A program made the translations under genes and the position numbers. DNA of 64,000 bases from Acidaminobacter sp. JC074. Its GTDB lineage: Bacteria; Bacillota; Clostridia; Peptostreptococcales; Acidaminobacteraceae. The stretch covers positions 62,001 through 126,000 of the forward strand of contig NZ_VANV01000013.1 of NCBI RefSeq assembly GCF_022496765.1. The letters run 5' to 3'. Positions 7,944 to 15,704 of the stretch are shown piece by piece (the first letter of the stretch is position 1; every line of letters begins with the position of its first letter). The notes under the pieces are model-generated. The model was given only the letters and a program-made list of their open reading frames with translations, did not search any database and was not told the origin of the DNA.

Positions 7944-9323
7944 GTGACGCGTTTATTTATAAATTTATTTTTTATTGTTATTGTTTGCTTTACCCTAGCT
8001 GCTTTGCCTATAAATACAGCAGCTTTAGAAATGCTTGATTTGGGCAGTATCTTTTCTTCTACCGATGAACCTGAAGAAGAAGTTGTGGTACCTGTCGATG
8101 AAGCATTTGTACCAAACTATGAAGTGACTTATCATACAGATAATTCAGATAGAATATATGATCCAACCAATATAGAATTAACACTTAAGACTAATATTCC
8201 ATTAGAATATGAAAGTTCTTATAACTATAATGACATCAACATCACCTTATATCAAAATGAGCAAGTTTTTCAAATCCTTGGTCCTGATAAGATTATAAAG
8301 AGTGCTGATATTTCATATGAAAACGATATGGCCATGGTTGACTATGTCTTAGATCTTGACTACTACAGTCTTGGTTTAAATAGAGATGGCTTCTTCAGAG
8401 CTGAAGTGTCATTTAATGATAAAGACATACCAGCTTACTCATACGAAATTGCCTACAGACCAGAAATTGAGTATGTAAACAATGGTTCTGCTCAAAACAA
8501 CGGCAACTTTATTTATAAGACATTCTTTAAAAATGAAGATGCTACACACTTAGTACCTGTTTATATGAGTGTAACTTATCCAGAAAGTATTACTGTAGAA
8601 GTTAGAAACAGACTTTATAACCCACCACCAATTGGTTATGGATTATCTACAGAGCCTGTTCTACCACAAAAATCTAGTATTCAAAAGCTTGGTGATGGTT
8701 ACTATGGTGTATTTATGTATTCAAACGAAATTAACAAGATCATTGAAAACGACGTTGAAGCAGATTTAGCTGCCGAAGCCTTAATCAAATCACTGACAAG
8801 ACTTCCACATATCGATAGATTATCATTATTTGTAGATGATCAGCAGTTAGCTAATACATTTTATAATGTAGATTTATCACAAGTTTATGAACAGGCAACA
8901 TCGACTCAGGTTTATCTGTCTGAATCAAACTCTACTTCTAAAAGGTATTTGATTCCATTTGAAATTTCTGAAGATAATGTTTATGATGAGATCCTTTCAA
9001 TCTTCAATACTTTAAAAACAGGTTACATTGACAACAAACAATGGACTCAAATCATTCCACCGGAAGTAGAAATGTCTACCTTCATGATAGAAGGTACAAC
9101 CATTACAGCTGACTTCAATAGTGCTTTTCTAAAGGCTTATGAAGACAAGCCGGAATACAGAAGATTAATGATCAACGCTATACTCTATTCATTTACATCA
9201 AACCCTAATATCAACAAGGTATTGATTACTGTTGATGGTCAGGCGCTTGAAAACTATGGTGGCTATTCTTTCTTAGAACCACAATTAGAACCATCTTATA
9301 TCAACTTTATTGGAGAATATTAA
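7944..9323 (+). CDS. Secreted GerMN-domain protein
   Basis: 459 residues from a GTG start with AGGAGG 9 bases upstream. Residues 1-27 are a signal peptide (basic start, hydrophobic core, TAALE cleavage region). The C-terminal 120 residues fit a GerMN domain (a DEILSIFNTLKTG helix, then TADFNSAFL and INAILYSFTSNPNINKVLITVDG). A second, weaker GerMN-like unit lies at about 180-305 (ALIKSLTRLPHIDRLSLFVDD). GerMN domains occur in spore germination and sporulation proteins and other envelope factors. The middle segment is of unknown fold. It stands alone between rlmD and a bidirectional terminator. Confidence 0.75.
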   Translation: MTRLFINLFFIVIVCFTLAALPINTAALEMLDLGSIFSSTDEPEEEVVVPVDEAFVPNYEVTYHTDNSDRIYDPTNIELTLKTNIPLEYESSYNYNDINITLYQNEQVFQILGPDKIIKSADISYENDMAMVDYVLDLDYYSLGLNRDGFFRAEVSFNDKDIPAYSYEIAYRPEIEYVNNGSAQNNGNFIYKTFFKNEDATHLVPVYMSVTYPESITVEVRNRLYNPPPIGYGLSTEPVLPQKSSIQKLGDGYYGVFMYSNEINKIIENDVEADLAAEALIKSLTRLPHIDRLSLFVDDQQLANTFYNVDLSQVYEQATSTQVYLSESNSTSKRYLIPFEISEDNVYDEILSIFNTLKTGYIDNKQWTQIIPPEVEMSTFMIEGTTITADFNSAFLKAYEDKPEYRRLMINAILYSFTSNPNINKVLITVDGQALENYGGYSFLEPQLEPSYINFIGEY

Positions 9324-9350
9324 AAACAGCACTTAGGTGCTGTTTTCTTA
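9324..9350. terminator. Bidirectional terminator
   Basis: AAAACAGCAC and GTGCTGTTTT flank a short loop; T-runs on both strands let it end the GerMN gene (plus) and the NTF2-like gene (minus). Confidence 0.85.
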
Positions 9351-9875
9351 TTCTACTGGCATTGACCAGTGCAACATTTGTATTTTCCAGGAGTCTTCTT
9401 TTATTAGATGACCTGTAACAACCATATCAAAAGCATGGCCTACACCTAGATTCTTTTCCCTAACACGTCTGATACCATAATGAGAGGCTTCAAACATACG
9501 ATCTGCTGCAGTCATCTCTTTTTTATCTAAAAGCTCTTTCATTTGAGACAGAAAAAAGCCCCACGTTTCTTCTGTCATTTCTACTTGCTCAAGTTCTGCA
9601 CAAAGTGAAAAAGATGCTGCCTGACCGTGTTCTAAAAGTCTTAATGTTTCCATTTTAAAGTGAACCTTCCCCCAATAAGTCCAATCAGAAACAACAATCT
9701 CCTTTATCGCCTCTTTTCCAGTAAACCATTCATATTTACCTGGTTCTGTTGCGCCTATACCGATCATTTGCGTCATTTCATGATCTGAAAAAATGGACAT
9801 AAAGTCATCAATTTTATTTAAGGGTCTTTCTTTGTACCCTTCAACTAATCTTTCAATAACATCTCTTGAGTTCAT
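9348..9875 (-). CDS. NTF2-like / SnoaL-like domain protein
   Basis: 175 residues, ATG at 9875 after AAGGAGGTGTTGTT. The pattern is that of the NTF2-like cone fold: an N-terminal helix pair (IERLVEGY, IDDFMSIFSD), GKEAIKEIV, and late strands DMVVTGHLI and WKIQMLHWSMP. Members are small soluble enzymes or ligand-binding proteins; specific function cannot be assigned. No signal peptide. Its 3' end shares a hairpin with the convergent GerMN gene. Confidence 0.6.
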   Translation of the reverse strand: MNSRDVIERLVEGYKERPLNKIDDFMSIFSDHEMTQMIGIGATEPGKYEWFTGKEAIKEIVVSDWTYWGKVHFKMETLRLLEHGQAASFSLCAELEQVEMTEETWGFFLSQMKELLDKKEMTAADRMFEASHYGIRRVREKNLGVGHAFDMVVTGHLIKEDSWKIQMLHWSMPVE

Positions 9876-9924
9876 AACAACACCTCCTTAACTCTATCAT
9901 AACCTAAAAAATAAGCTAGAAAAA

Positions 9925-9953
9925 AGAAAAAACAAGTAAAATCATTTTACTCG
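9925..9953 (-). terminator. Terminator of the thioesterase gene
   Basis: On the minus strand CGAGTAAA, a short loop, then TTTACTTG, followed by a T-rich run; it includes the stop codon of the gene. Confidence 0.65.
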
Positions 9954-10369
9954 TTTTCAAAACATGTTATGACAAGCTTGTAAAGCTCAGGTGCTTTTTT
10001 CTTTAAGCTGATCGGTCTTAAGTTCTTATCAGTTGTCGCATGTTTGGTAAATCCCTCTACCAAAAGCGTATCAGTTTCTACATCATAAACTTGATACTTA
10101 AGCTCTATACGTACACCAGAGTGTGCTGCAATAGATGTTTTTACATAAACCTCTTCATCGTACTTGGCAGGTGCAAAATACTTACATCCTACTTCTATTA
10201 CAGGAATCCAGTATCCCTCATCTTCTAATCTCTTATATGAATAACCCAGTTCCCTGAAAAAGCCTGATCTAGCTTGTTCAAACCAAGTGATGTAATTACC
10301 ATGATAAATGACACCCATTTGATCGGTTTCTTCATATCTAGGTCTAATATACTCCTTATGATAAAACAT
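9947..10369 (-). CDS. YbgC/FadM-type acyl-CoA thioesterase
   Basis: 140 residues, full hotdog-fold length. The N-terminal motif ETDQMGVIYHGNY gives the catalytic Asp16 and His23 of the 4-hydroxybenzoyl-CoA thioesterase family, followed by WFEQAR. ATG at 10369 with GAGGTGAG upstream. It would hydrolyse an acyl-CoA in the cytosol; the chain is not predictable. It is divergent from msrAB, sharing a 105-base spacer. Confidence 0.85.
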   Translation of the reverse strand: MFYHKEYIRPRYEETDQMGVIYHGNYITWFEQARSGFFRELGYSYKRLEDEGYWIPVIEVGCKYFAPAKYDEEVYVKTSIAAHSGVRIELKYQVYDVETDTLLVEGFTKHATTDKNLRPISLKKKAPELYKLVITCFENE

Positions 10370-10474
10370 AACTCACCTCCATGCCCTATTATACAAGACT
10401 TTAATTTATTAAGAAAGATTAAATGAACTTTTAAACTATACCATTATTGTATATAATGTATTCAAGGAGGCACT

Positions 10475-11407
10475 ATGAAAATTAAATTAGTACTGGTCCT
10501 TATCATGCTAGTAGTCATCTCATCTCTGGTTTATCTGATAAACTCAGGTGATTCTGATTACGAATATGCTACATTTTCAGCAGGCTGATTTTGGGGCGTC
10601 GAATCGGGATTCGAAAAATATATAGGTGTCATCGATGCCGTATCTGGATTTAATGAACTTGAAGATGAAAATCCTATCTATGAACTCGTCAGTTTAGAAT
10701 CAGAAGCTGTCAGAGTCTATTACGACCATGATATTTTAACATACGAAAATTTACTGGAGATCTTCTGGGAGTATCTAAATCCAGATGATGATTATACATC
10801 ATGTTATGCTAAGGTCTTCTATGAAACAGAAGAAGAAAGACAAATTGCAGAAAACTTCTTTTCTGATAAGACAGATGATATAAGGATACTAAAATCTACA
10901 GGCTTTCATATTGCCGAAGAAAGACACCAAGATTACTATAAAACTGAAGCTACAATAGATTTTCATGAAGCTTTTAACAAATTTAACAAGGAGGAAAGAA
11001 TAGAAATGTTAACTGATTTACAAAAACATGTTACTCAAGAAGATGGTACTGAACCTCCATTTAACAATGCATATTGGGATAACGAAGACGAAGGTATTTA
11101 TGTAGATATTGTCTCTGGTGAACCTTTATTCTCTTCTACCCACAAATATAAGTCTGGTACTGGATGGCCCAGCTTTTACGATGTACTTGTAGAAGAAAAC
11201 TTTACTTTCCATGAAGACAACAAACTCTTCTCTACTCGAACAGAAGTCAGAAGTAAAAAAGGCGATTCCCACTTAGGTCATCTATTTAATGACGGCCCTC
11301 AACCAACAGGACTTAGATACTGTATGAACTCCGCATCACTTAGGTTTATTTCTAAAGATGATTTAGAAAAAGAAGGCTACGGTGATTTCCGATATTTATT
11401 TGAATAA
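10475..11407 (+). CDS. msrAB: Membrane-anchored selenoprotein MsrA-MsrB fusion
   Basis: One frame of 311 codons if the TGA at 10586-10588 is read as selenocysteine. ATG at 10475 follows CAAGGAGG. Residues 3-22 are a hydrophobic anchor. The MsrA active site normally reads GCFWG; here it is AG-UGA-FWGVE, so residue 38 would be Sec. The MsrA domain runs to about 165 and remains well conserved after the TGA ([18 protein letters not shown]-like strand, [11 protein letters not shown]-like end), so this is not a decayed gene. From residue 178 the frame continues as MsrB ([26 protein letters not shown] with catalytic Cys283). The zinc-binding CxxC pairs of other MsrBs are absent. It would repair oxidised methionine in exported or surface proteins. 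A hairpin just after the UGA fits a bacterial SECIS. Confidence 0.88.
10586..10614 (+). promoter_or_regulatory. UGA Sec codon with bacterial SECIS-like hairpin
   Basis: TGA at 10586-10588; arms TCGAAT (10599-10604) and ATTCGA (10609-10614) pair perfectly around the loop CGGG, with loop G residues 18-20 bases after the UGA. Bacterial SECIS elements lie inside the coding region at this distance with a G in the apical loop. Confidence 0.8.
10988..11008 (+). promoter_or_regulatory. Internal ribosome site for separate MsrB translation
   Basis: AAGGAGG at 10988-10994 lies 11 bases before an in-frame ATG at 11006, exactly at the start of the MsrB domain. It could give free, cytosolic MsrB without reading through the UGA. 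Confidence 0.5.
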
Positions 11408-11421
11408 CACATCTCCTTATT

Positions 11422-11450
11422 AAGAGGACCCTATTCAGGGTCTTCTTTTT
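11422..11450 (+). terminator. Terminator after msrAB
   Basis: AGAGGACCC, a six-base loop, GGGTCTTCT, then TTTTT. Confidence 0.85.
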
Positions 11451-11484
11451 ATGTATATTTATTTATATTTTATGCATAAATATG

Positions 11485-11513
11485 TTGACAGGTGAATTTT
11501 TTATCAGTATAAT
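11485..11513 (+). promoter_or_regulatory. Consensus sigma-A promoter of the acn operon
   Basis: TTGACA, exactly 17 bases, TATAAT; both hexamers are perfect. The aconitase start is 27 bases after the -10. Confidence 0.85.
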
Positions 11514-11528
11514 CGTATACAATTATAC
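11507..11528 (+). promoter_or_regulatory. Operator-like dyad over the acn -10 and start site
   Basis: GTATAAT and ATTATAC pair around an eight-base centre that itself contains the palindrome GTATAC. It overlaps the -10 and the likely start point, the usual place for a repressor site. No regulator gene is adjacent. Confidence 0.55.
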
Positions 11529-11540
11529 AAAGGAGGCTAT

Positions 11541-13436
11541 ATGGGCAAGAATCTTACATATAAAATTTTGGAGAATAAACTACTACAAGGCCAGCTAGAA
11601 GCGGGTTCTGAAGTTGTTTTAAAGGTTGATCAAACCCTTACTCAAGATACAACAGGTACAATGGCATATTTACAACTAGAAGCCATGAAAGACGTTAAAC
11701 GTCAAACAGAACTTTCAGTTGCCTACATCGATCACAACACTTTGCAACTAGGGTTTGAAAATGCTGATGATCATGAATATATCAGGTCTGTCTGTGAAAA
11801 ATACGGGATTATCTATTCAAAGGCAGGCAATGGTATATGTCACCAGCTTCACTTAGAAAGATTTTCTAGACCGGGCATTGTACTCATAGGCTCAGATTCT
11901 CATACACCAACCAGTGGCGGTATGGGAGCACTTGCTATAGGTTCCGGTGGTTTAGACATAGCCATTGGTATTGCAAAGGGCTATTATTACTTAACAGTGC
12001 CTAAGGTTTTAAACGTTAAACTTACAGGCAAGCTAAGTGGTGCTTCAGCCAAGGACATCATTTTGACGGTTCTTGAAAAACTATCTGTTAAAGGCGGTGT
12101 GGGTTATGTTATAGAATATTCAGGTCCTGGTGTAAAAACACTCTCTTTAACTGAGCGCGCAACCATTACCAACATGGGCACTGAACTTGGCGCAACCACT
12201 TCTATCTTCCCAAGTGATGATGAGACTTTAAAATATTTACAAAAGCAAGGTAGAGAAGATGATTACACCCCATTAGCTGCTGATGACGATGCAGTCTACG
12301 ATTATGTTTTAGAGATCAACTTAAGTGAAATTGAGGCAAAGATTGCCTGTCCTCACAGTCCAGATAATATTAAGACTGTTAAATCTCTAGAAGGTTTGAA
12401 AATCAATCAGGTTGCAATTGGGTCCTGTACCAACTCATCTTATGATGACTTGATGAAAGTAGCCAGTATCTTAAAAGGGAAAAAAGTACACCCTAATGTC
12501 AGTCTCGTTATTTCGCCAGGTTCTAACAGTATTGTACAGATGCTTGCAAACAATGGGAGCCTAACAGATATGATACAGGCTGGTGCAAGAATACTAGAAG
12601 CTTCGTGCGGACCATGTATCGGCATGGGACAAGCACCTAAATCTGGTGGTGTTTCACTTAGAACCTTTAACAGAAATTTTAAAGGCCGCTGTGGCACTAG
12701 CACTGCTGATGTCTATTTGGTAAGTCCAGAAACAGCAGCCATCAGTGCACTTAAGGGTGTTTTGACGTCACCCGAAAACTTAGGACTTGAAAGTCATGAA
12801 CCAGATTTTTATCTTGTTAATGACAACTATTTCATCCATTACGAAGGAAATCCGGGTGCTGAGATAGTTAGAGGACCAAATATCCATCCTTTCCCTATCG
12901 GACAAGCCAAAGATAAATATATTCATGGTAGTGTTTTATTTAAGGGTTCTGATAACATCACAACAGATGATATTGTCCCTTCAAATGCAAAACTTCTACC
13001 TTTAAGATCTAATATTCCAGAGCTTTCAAAACATATGCTGAGTACTTTAACACCTGATTTTTATATAAAATCCCAGTCATGTGATGACAGTATTTTAATT
13101 GCTGGTGAGAATTATGGTCAAGGTTCTTCTAGAGAACATGCTGCCCTTTTACCTCTTCACTTAGGTGTTAAAGCCATCGTGGCAAAATCTTATGCGAGAA
13201 TTCATAAGAAAAACTTGATCAACTCAAGCATTTTGCCTTTGGTATTTGAAGATACGAAGGACTATAAAAAAATCAATGAAGGCGACGAACTGAGAGTCAA
13301 TTTAAAGAACTTAGAAGCAATACTCGTTGATAATATCACTAGAGATGAAGTTTATAAGGTAAAACTGGAATGCTCCTCTAGAGAGCTTAATGTATTAATG
13401 AGCGGCGGCGCAATTAAGTATGAGGAGGCAAAATGA
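11541..13436 (+). CDS. acn: Aconitate hydratase
   Basis: 631 residues, the short clostridial aconitase form with the swivel domain at the C-terminus. Iron-sulphur ligands are in GSCTNSSYDD and CGPCIGMG; the substrate loop GSDSHTPTSGGMG and the C-terminal QGSSREHAA motif are present. It interconverts citrate and isocitrate in the cytosol. ATG at 11541 follows AAAGGAGG. Its stop overlaps the next start by ATGA. With icd and citrate synthase downstream it forms the oxidative branch to 2-oxoglutarate. Confidence 0.93.
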   Translation: MGKNLTYKILENKLLQGQLEAGSEVVLKVDQTLTQDTTGTMAYLQLEAMKDVKRQTELSVAYIDHNTLQLGFENADDHEYIRSVCEKYGIIYSKAGNGICHQLHLERFSRPGIVLIGSDSHTPTSGGMGALAIGSGGLDIAIGIAKGYYYLTVPKVLNVKLTGKLSGASAKDIILTVLEKLSVKGGVGYVIEYSGPGVKTLSLTERATITNMGTELGATTSIFPSDDETLKYLQKQGREDDYTPLAADDDAVYDYVLEINLSEIEAKIACPHSPDNIKTVKSLEGLKINQVAIGSCTNSSYDDLMKVASILKGKKVHPNVSLVISPGSNSIVQMLANNGSLTDMIQAGARILEASCGPCIGMGQAPKSGGVSLRTFNRNFKGRCGTSTADVYLVSPETAAISALKGVLTSPENLGLESHEPDFYLVNDNYFIHYEGNPGAEIVRGPNIHPFPIGQAKDKYIHGSVLFKGSDNITTDDIVPSNAKLLPLRSNIPELSKHMLSTLTPDFYIKSQSCDDSILIAGENYGQGSSREHAALLPLHLGVKAIVAKSYARIHKKNLINSSILPLVFEDTKDYKKINEGDELRVNLKNLEAILVDNITRDEVYKVKLECSSRELNVLMSGGAIKYEEAK

Positions 13437-14413
13437 ATATTACACTGATACCAGGAAACGGCATTGGTCCAGAAATAGTTTCCTCTACAAGAAAAATCAT
13501 CGATTCTATGAAACTTGATATAAAATGGGACGAAAAGCACATCACGACTAGAACACTTACTGACGACTTAATTGATAGTATCAAGTCAAATAAGGTTGCT
13601 TTAAAAGGACCACTTGCCACACCAATTGGCCATGGTCACAAGTCATTAAATGTACAGCTAAGACAAGCCTTTAAACTTGGCGTCAACTTCAGACCTGTAG
13701 AAGACTTAAGAAGTGACCTTGATCTGGTTATCTTTAGAGAAAATACAGAAGGTTTATACATTGGTGAAGAAATCAAAATTTCAGAGGATGAATACCATGC
13801 CAATAGAATCATTACCAGACAGGCATCATCTAATATCATTACCGCAGCATTTGAATATGCCAAACGTCACAATAGAAAAAAGGTAACCTTGGTCCATAAG
13901 GCCAATATCCTCAAGTTAACTGATGGTCTTTTCTTATCAGTAGGCAAAGAAATTTCAGCATCCTATAAAGACATTGAGTTTGAATCACTTATTGTTGATA
14001 ATATGTGCATGCAGTTGGTTTTAAAGCCGAGTCAGTTTGATGTCATTGTTGCACCCAATCTTTATGGTGATATACTCTCTGACTTATGCGCAGGCCTAAT
14101 AGGTGGCTTAGGGGTCGTGCCTGGTGCTAATCTTTCTGATGAAATTGCCATATTTGAAGCTGTTCATGGTACAGCACCTGATATCGCAGGTAAAGATCTT
14201 GCTAATCCAATCAGTTTATTGTTATCAGCCTGTTTGATGTTGGACCATATAGGTTACAAGGCTCATGCTAAAATGTTAAGGACAGCTATTAAACAAGCGG
14301 TCAATAACAATCAAACGACTAAGGATTTAGGCGGTCATCATACCTGTACATCATTTACCGACTACATCATAAATCAACTGGAGGTGTTAAATGTTGAATC
14401 CTTTAATGATTGA
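13433..14413 (+). CDS. icd: Isocitrate/isopropylmalate dehydrogenase family, likely isocitrate dehydrogenase
   Basis: 326 residues, the length of NAD-type isocitrate dehydrogenases of this family. Seen: GNGIGPEIV, FRENTEGLYIGEE, NLYGDILSDLCAGLIGG and EAVHGTAPDIAGK. Family members oxidise isocitrate, 3-isopropylmalate or homoisocitrate; position between acn and citrate synthase favours isocitrate, producing 2-oxoglutarate and CO2. The EAVHGTAPDIAGK loop, without the basic residues of NADP enzymes, suggests NAD, which is an inference. It overlaps acn by 4 bases and citrate synthase by 23. Confidence 0.88.
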   Translation: MNITLIPGNGIGPEIVSSTRKIIDSMKLDIKWDEKHITTRTLTDDLIDSIKSNKVALKGPLATPIGHGHKSLNVQLRQAFKLGVNFRPVEDLRSDLDLVIFRENTEGLYIGEEIKISEDEYHANRIITRQASSNIITAAFEYAKRHNRKKVTLVHKANILKLTDGLFLSVGKEISASYKDIEFESLIVDNMCMQLVLKPSQFDVIVAPNLYGDILSDLCAGLIGGLGVVPGANLSDEIAIFEAVHGTAPDIAGKDLANPISLLLSACLMLDHIGYKAHAKMLRTAIKQAVNNNQTTKDLGGHHTCTSFTDYIINQLEVLNVESFND

Positions 14414-15677
14414 AAAAGCACTAACATGTAACACCATCCCTAAAGAGCTCTTCAAAACTCACAATGTTAAGTCGGGACTAAGAAACTCAGATGGTACAGG
14501 TGTCCTTGTTGGACTGACGAAAATAGGTAATGTCAAGGGATACGACTTAGTCGATAGTCAAGTCATCCCTTCAAATGGACAACTAACTTATAGAGATCAT
14601 AATATCCATGACATCATCAAAAGATACGAAGGCAGTACCTGCTTTGAACAAACTGCCTACCTTCTTCTATTTGGTCATTTTCCAGATGAAGAGGAATTAG
14701 AGTCTTTCAACAAGCTACTCAGTGAATCCAGGACATTGCCTCCGGATTTTACTGAAAATATGATTTTAAAGAACCCAAGCAAGAGTATTATGAATAAGAT
14801 ACAAAGGTCTTTACTAGTCCTCTATTCATACGATGACAAGGCTGAAGATATGACACTTTCGAATCAGCTGATGCAGTGCATACGCTTAATCGCTTTTATG
14901 CCAACCATCATTTCATATGGCTATCATGCAAAAGCCCATTACTTTCAATCTAAAAGTTTGTATATTCACAAACCTGATTTAATGAAAAAAACGGCAGCCA
15001 ATATACTCCATATGCTTAGACCGGACAACTCATACACACCACTTGAAGAACATGTTCTTGATCTTCTTTTGGTCCTTCATGCAGAACATGGCGGTGGTAA
15101 CAATTCCACATTTACAACCACGGTTGTCACTTCAACAGGTACCGATACCTACTCTGCTATGGCAGCTGCGGTAGGCTCACTAAAGGGTCCTAAACATGGT
15201 GGTGCCAACGAACTTGTAGGCTCTATGATTGATGATATAATCAAGAACTGTAACTACAAGAACAAGGATGACTTAAGAGACTACCTTCTTAACATCATGG
15301 ATAAAAAAACAGACAATCACAGAGGGCTTTTATATGGCCTCGGTCATGCTGTTTATACAAAGTCTGATCCTAGAGCTGAAATTCTTAAAGCCAAAGCAAA
15401 GGCTTTGGCTATAGAAAAGAACAAACTAGAAGTCTATGACTTATACGAATCTATCGAAAACACGGGTAAGTCACTTATTTATGATTTGAAAAATAAGCAC
15501 ATCTGCGCCAATACTGATTTCTATGCAAATCTGGTATATAGATTACTTGAAATCCCAAAAGACCTCTATACACCTTTATTTGCAACCGCTCGTATCGTTG
15601 GTTGGTCAGCTCATAGACTTGAAACACTTTTATCCAATCCAAGAATTTTACGTCCAGCTTACAAGTACATTAAATAA
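14391..15677 (+). CDS. gltA: Citrate synthase
   Basis: 428 residues; ATG at 14391 with GGAGGTG six bases upstream, inside the end of icd. Catalytic regions HAEHGGGNNST, GPKHGGANE and GLGHAVYTKSDPRA are present. It condenses oxaloacetate and acetyl-CoA. Long N-terminal part (RNSDGTGVLVGLTKIG) matches the citrate/methylcitrate synthase form of anaerobic Firmicutes. Last gene of the operon, followed at once by a hairpin. Confidence 0.92.
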   Translation: MLNPLMIEKALTCNTIPKELFKTHNVKSGLRNSDGTGVLVGLTKIGNVKGYDLVDSQVIPSNGQLTYRDHNIHDIIKRYEGSTCFEQTAYLLLFGHFPDEEELESFNKLLSESRTLPPDFTENMILKNPSKSIMNKIQRSLLVLYSYDDKAEDMTLSNQLMQCIRLIAFMPTIISYGYHAKAHYFQSKSLYIHKPDLMKKTAANILHMLRPDNSYTPLEEHVLDLLLVLHAEHGGGNNSTFTTTVVTSTGTDTYSAMAAAVGSLKGPKHGGANELVGSMIDDIIKNCNYKNKDDLRDYLLNIMDKKTDNHRGLLYGLGHAVYTKSDPRAEILKAKAKALAIEKNKLEVYDLYESIENTGKSLIYDLKNKHICANTDFYANLVYRLLEIPKDLYTPLFATARIVGWSAHRLETLLSNPRILRPAYKYIK

Positions 15678-15703
15678 GGAGTTACGAAAGTAACTCCTTG
15701 TTT
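15676..15703. terminator. Bidirectional terminator between citrate synthase and GH3
   Basis: AAGGAGTTAC, loop GAAA, GTAACTCCTT, then GTTTCTT; the arms are perfect and the convergent gene ends at 15705. Confidence 0.85.
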
Positions 15704-15704
15704 C

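Noticed and set aside
10475-10588. msrA as a plain nonsense pseudogene
   Set aside because: The TGA falls exactly on the catalytic Cys codon, the frame is intact for 270 codons beyond it, and a SECIS-like hairpin follows.
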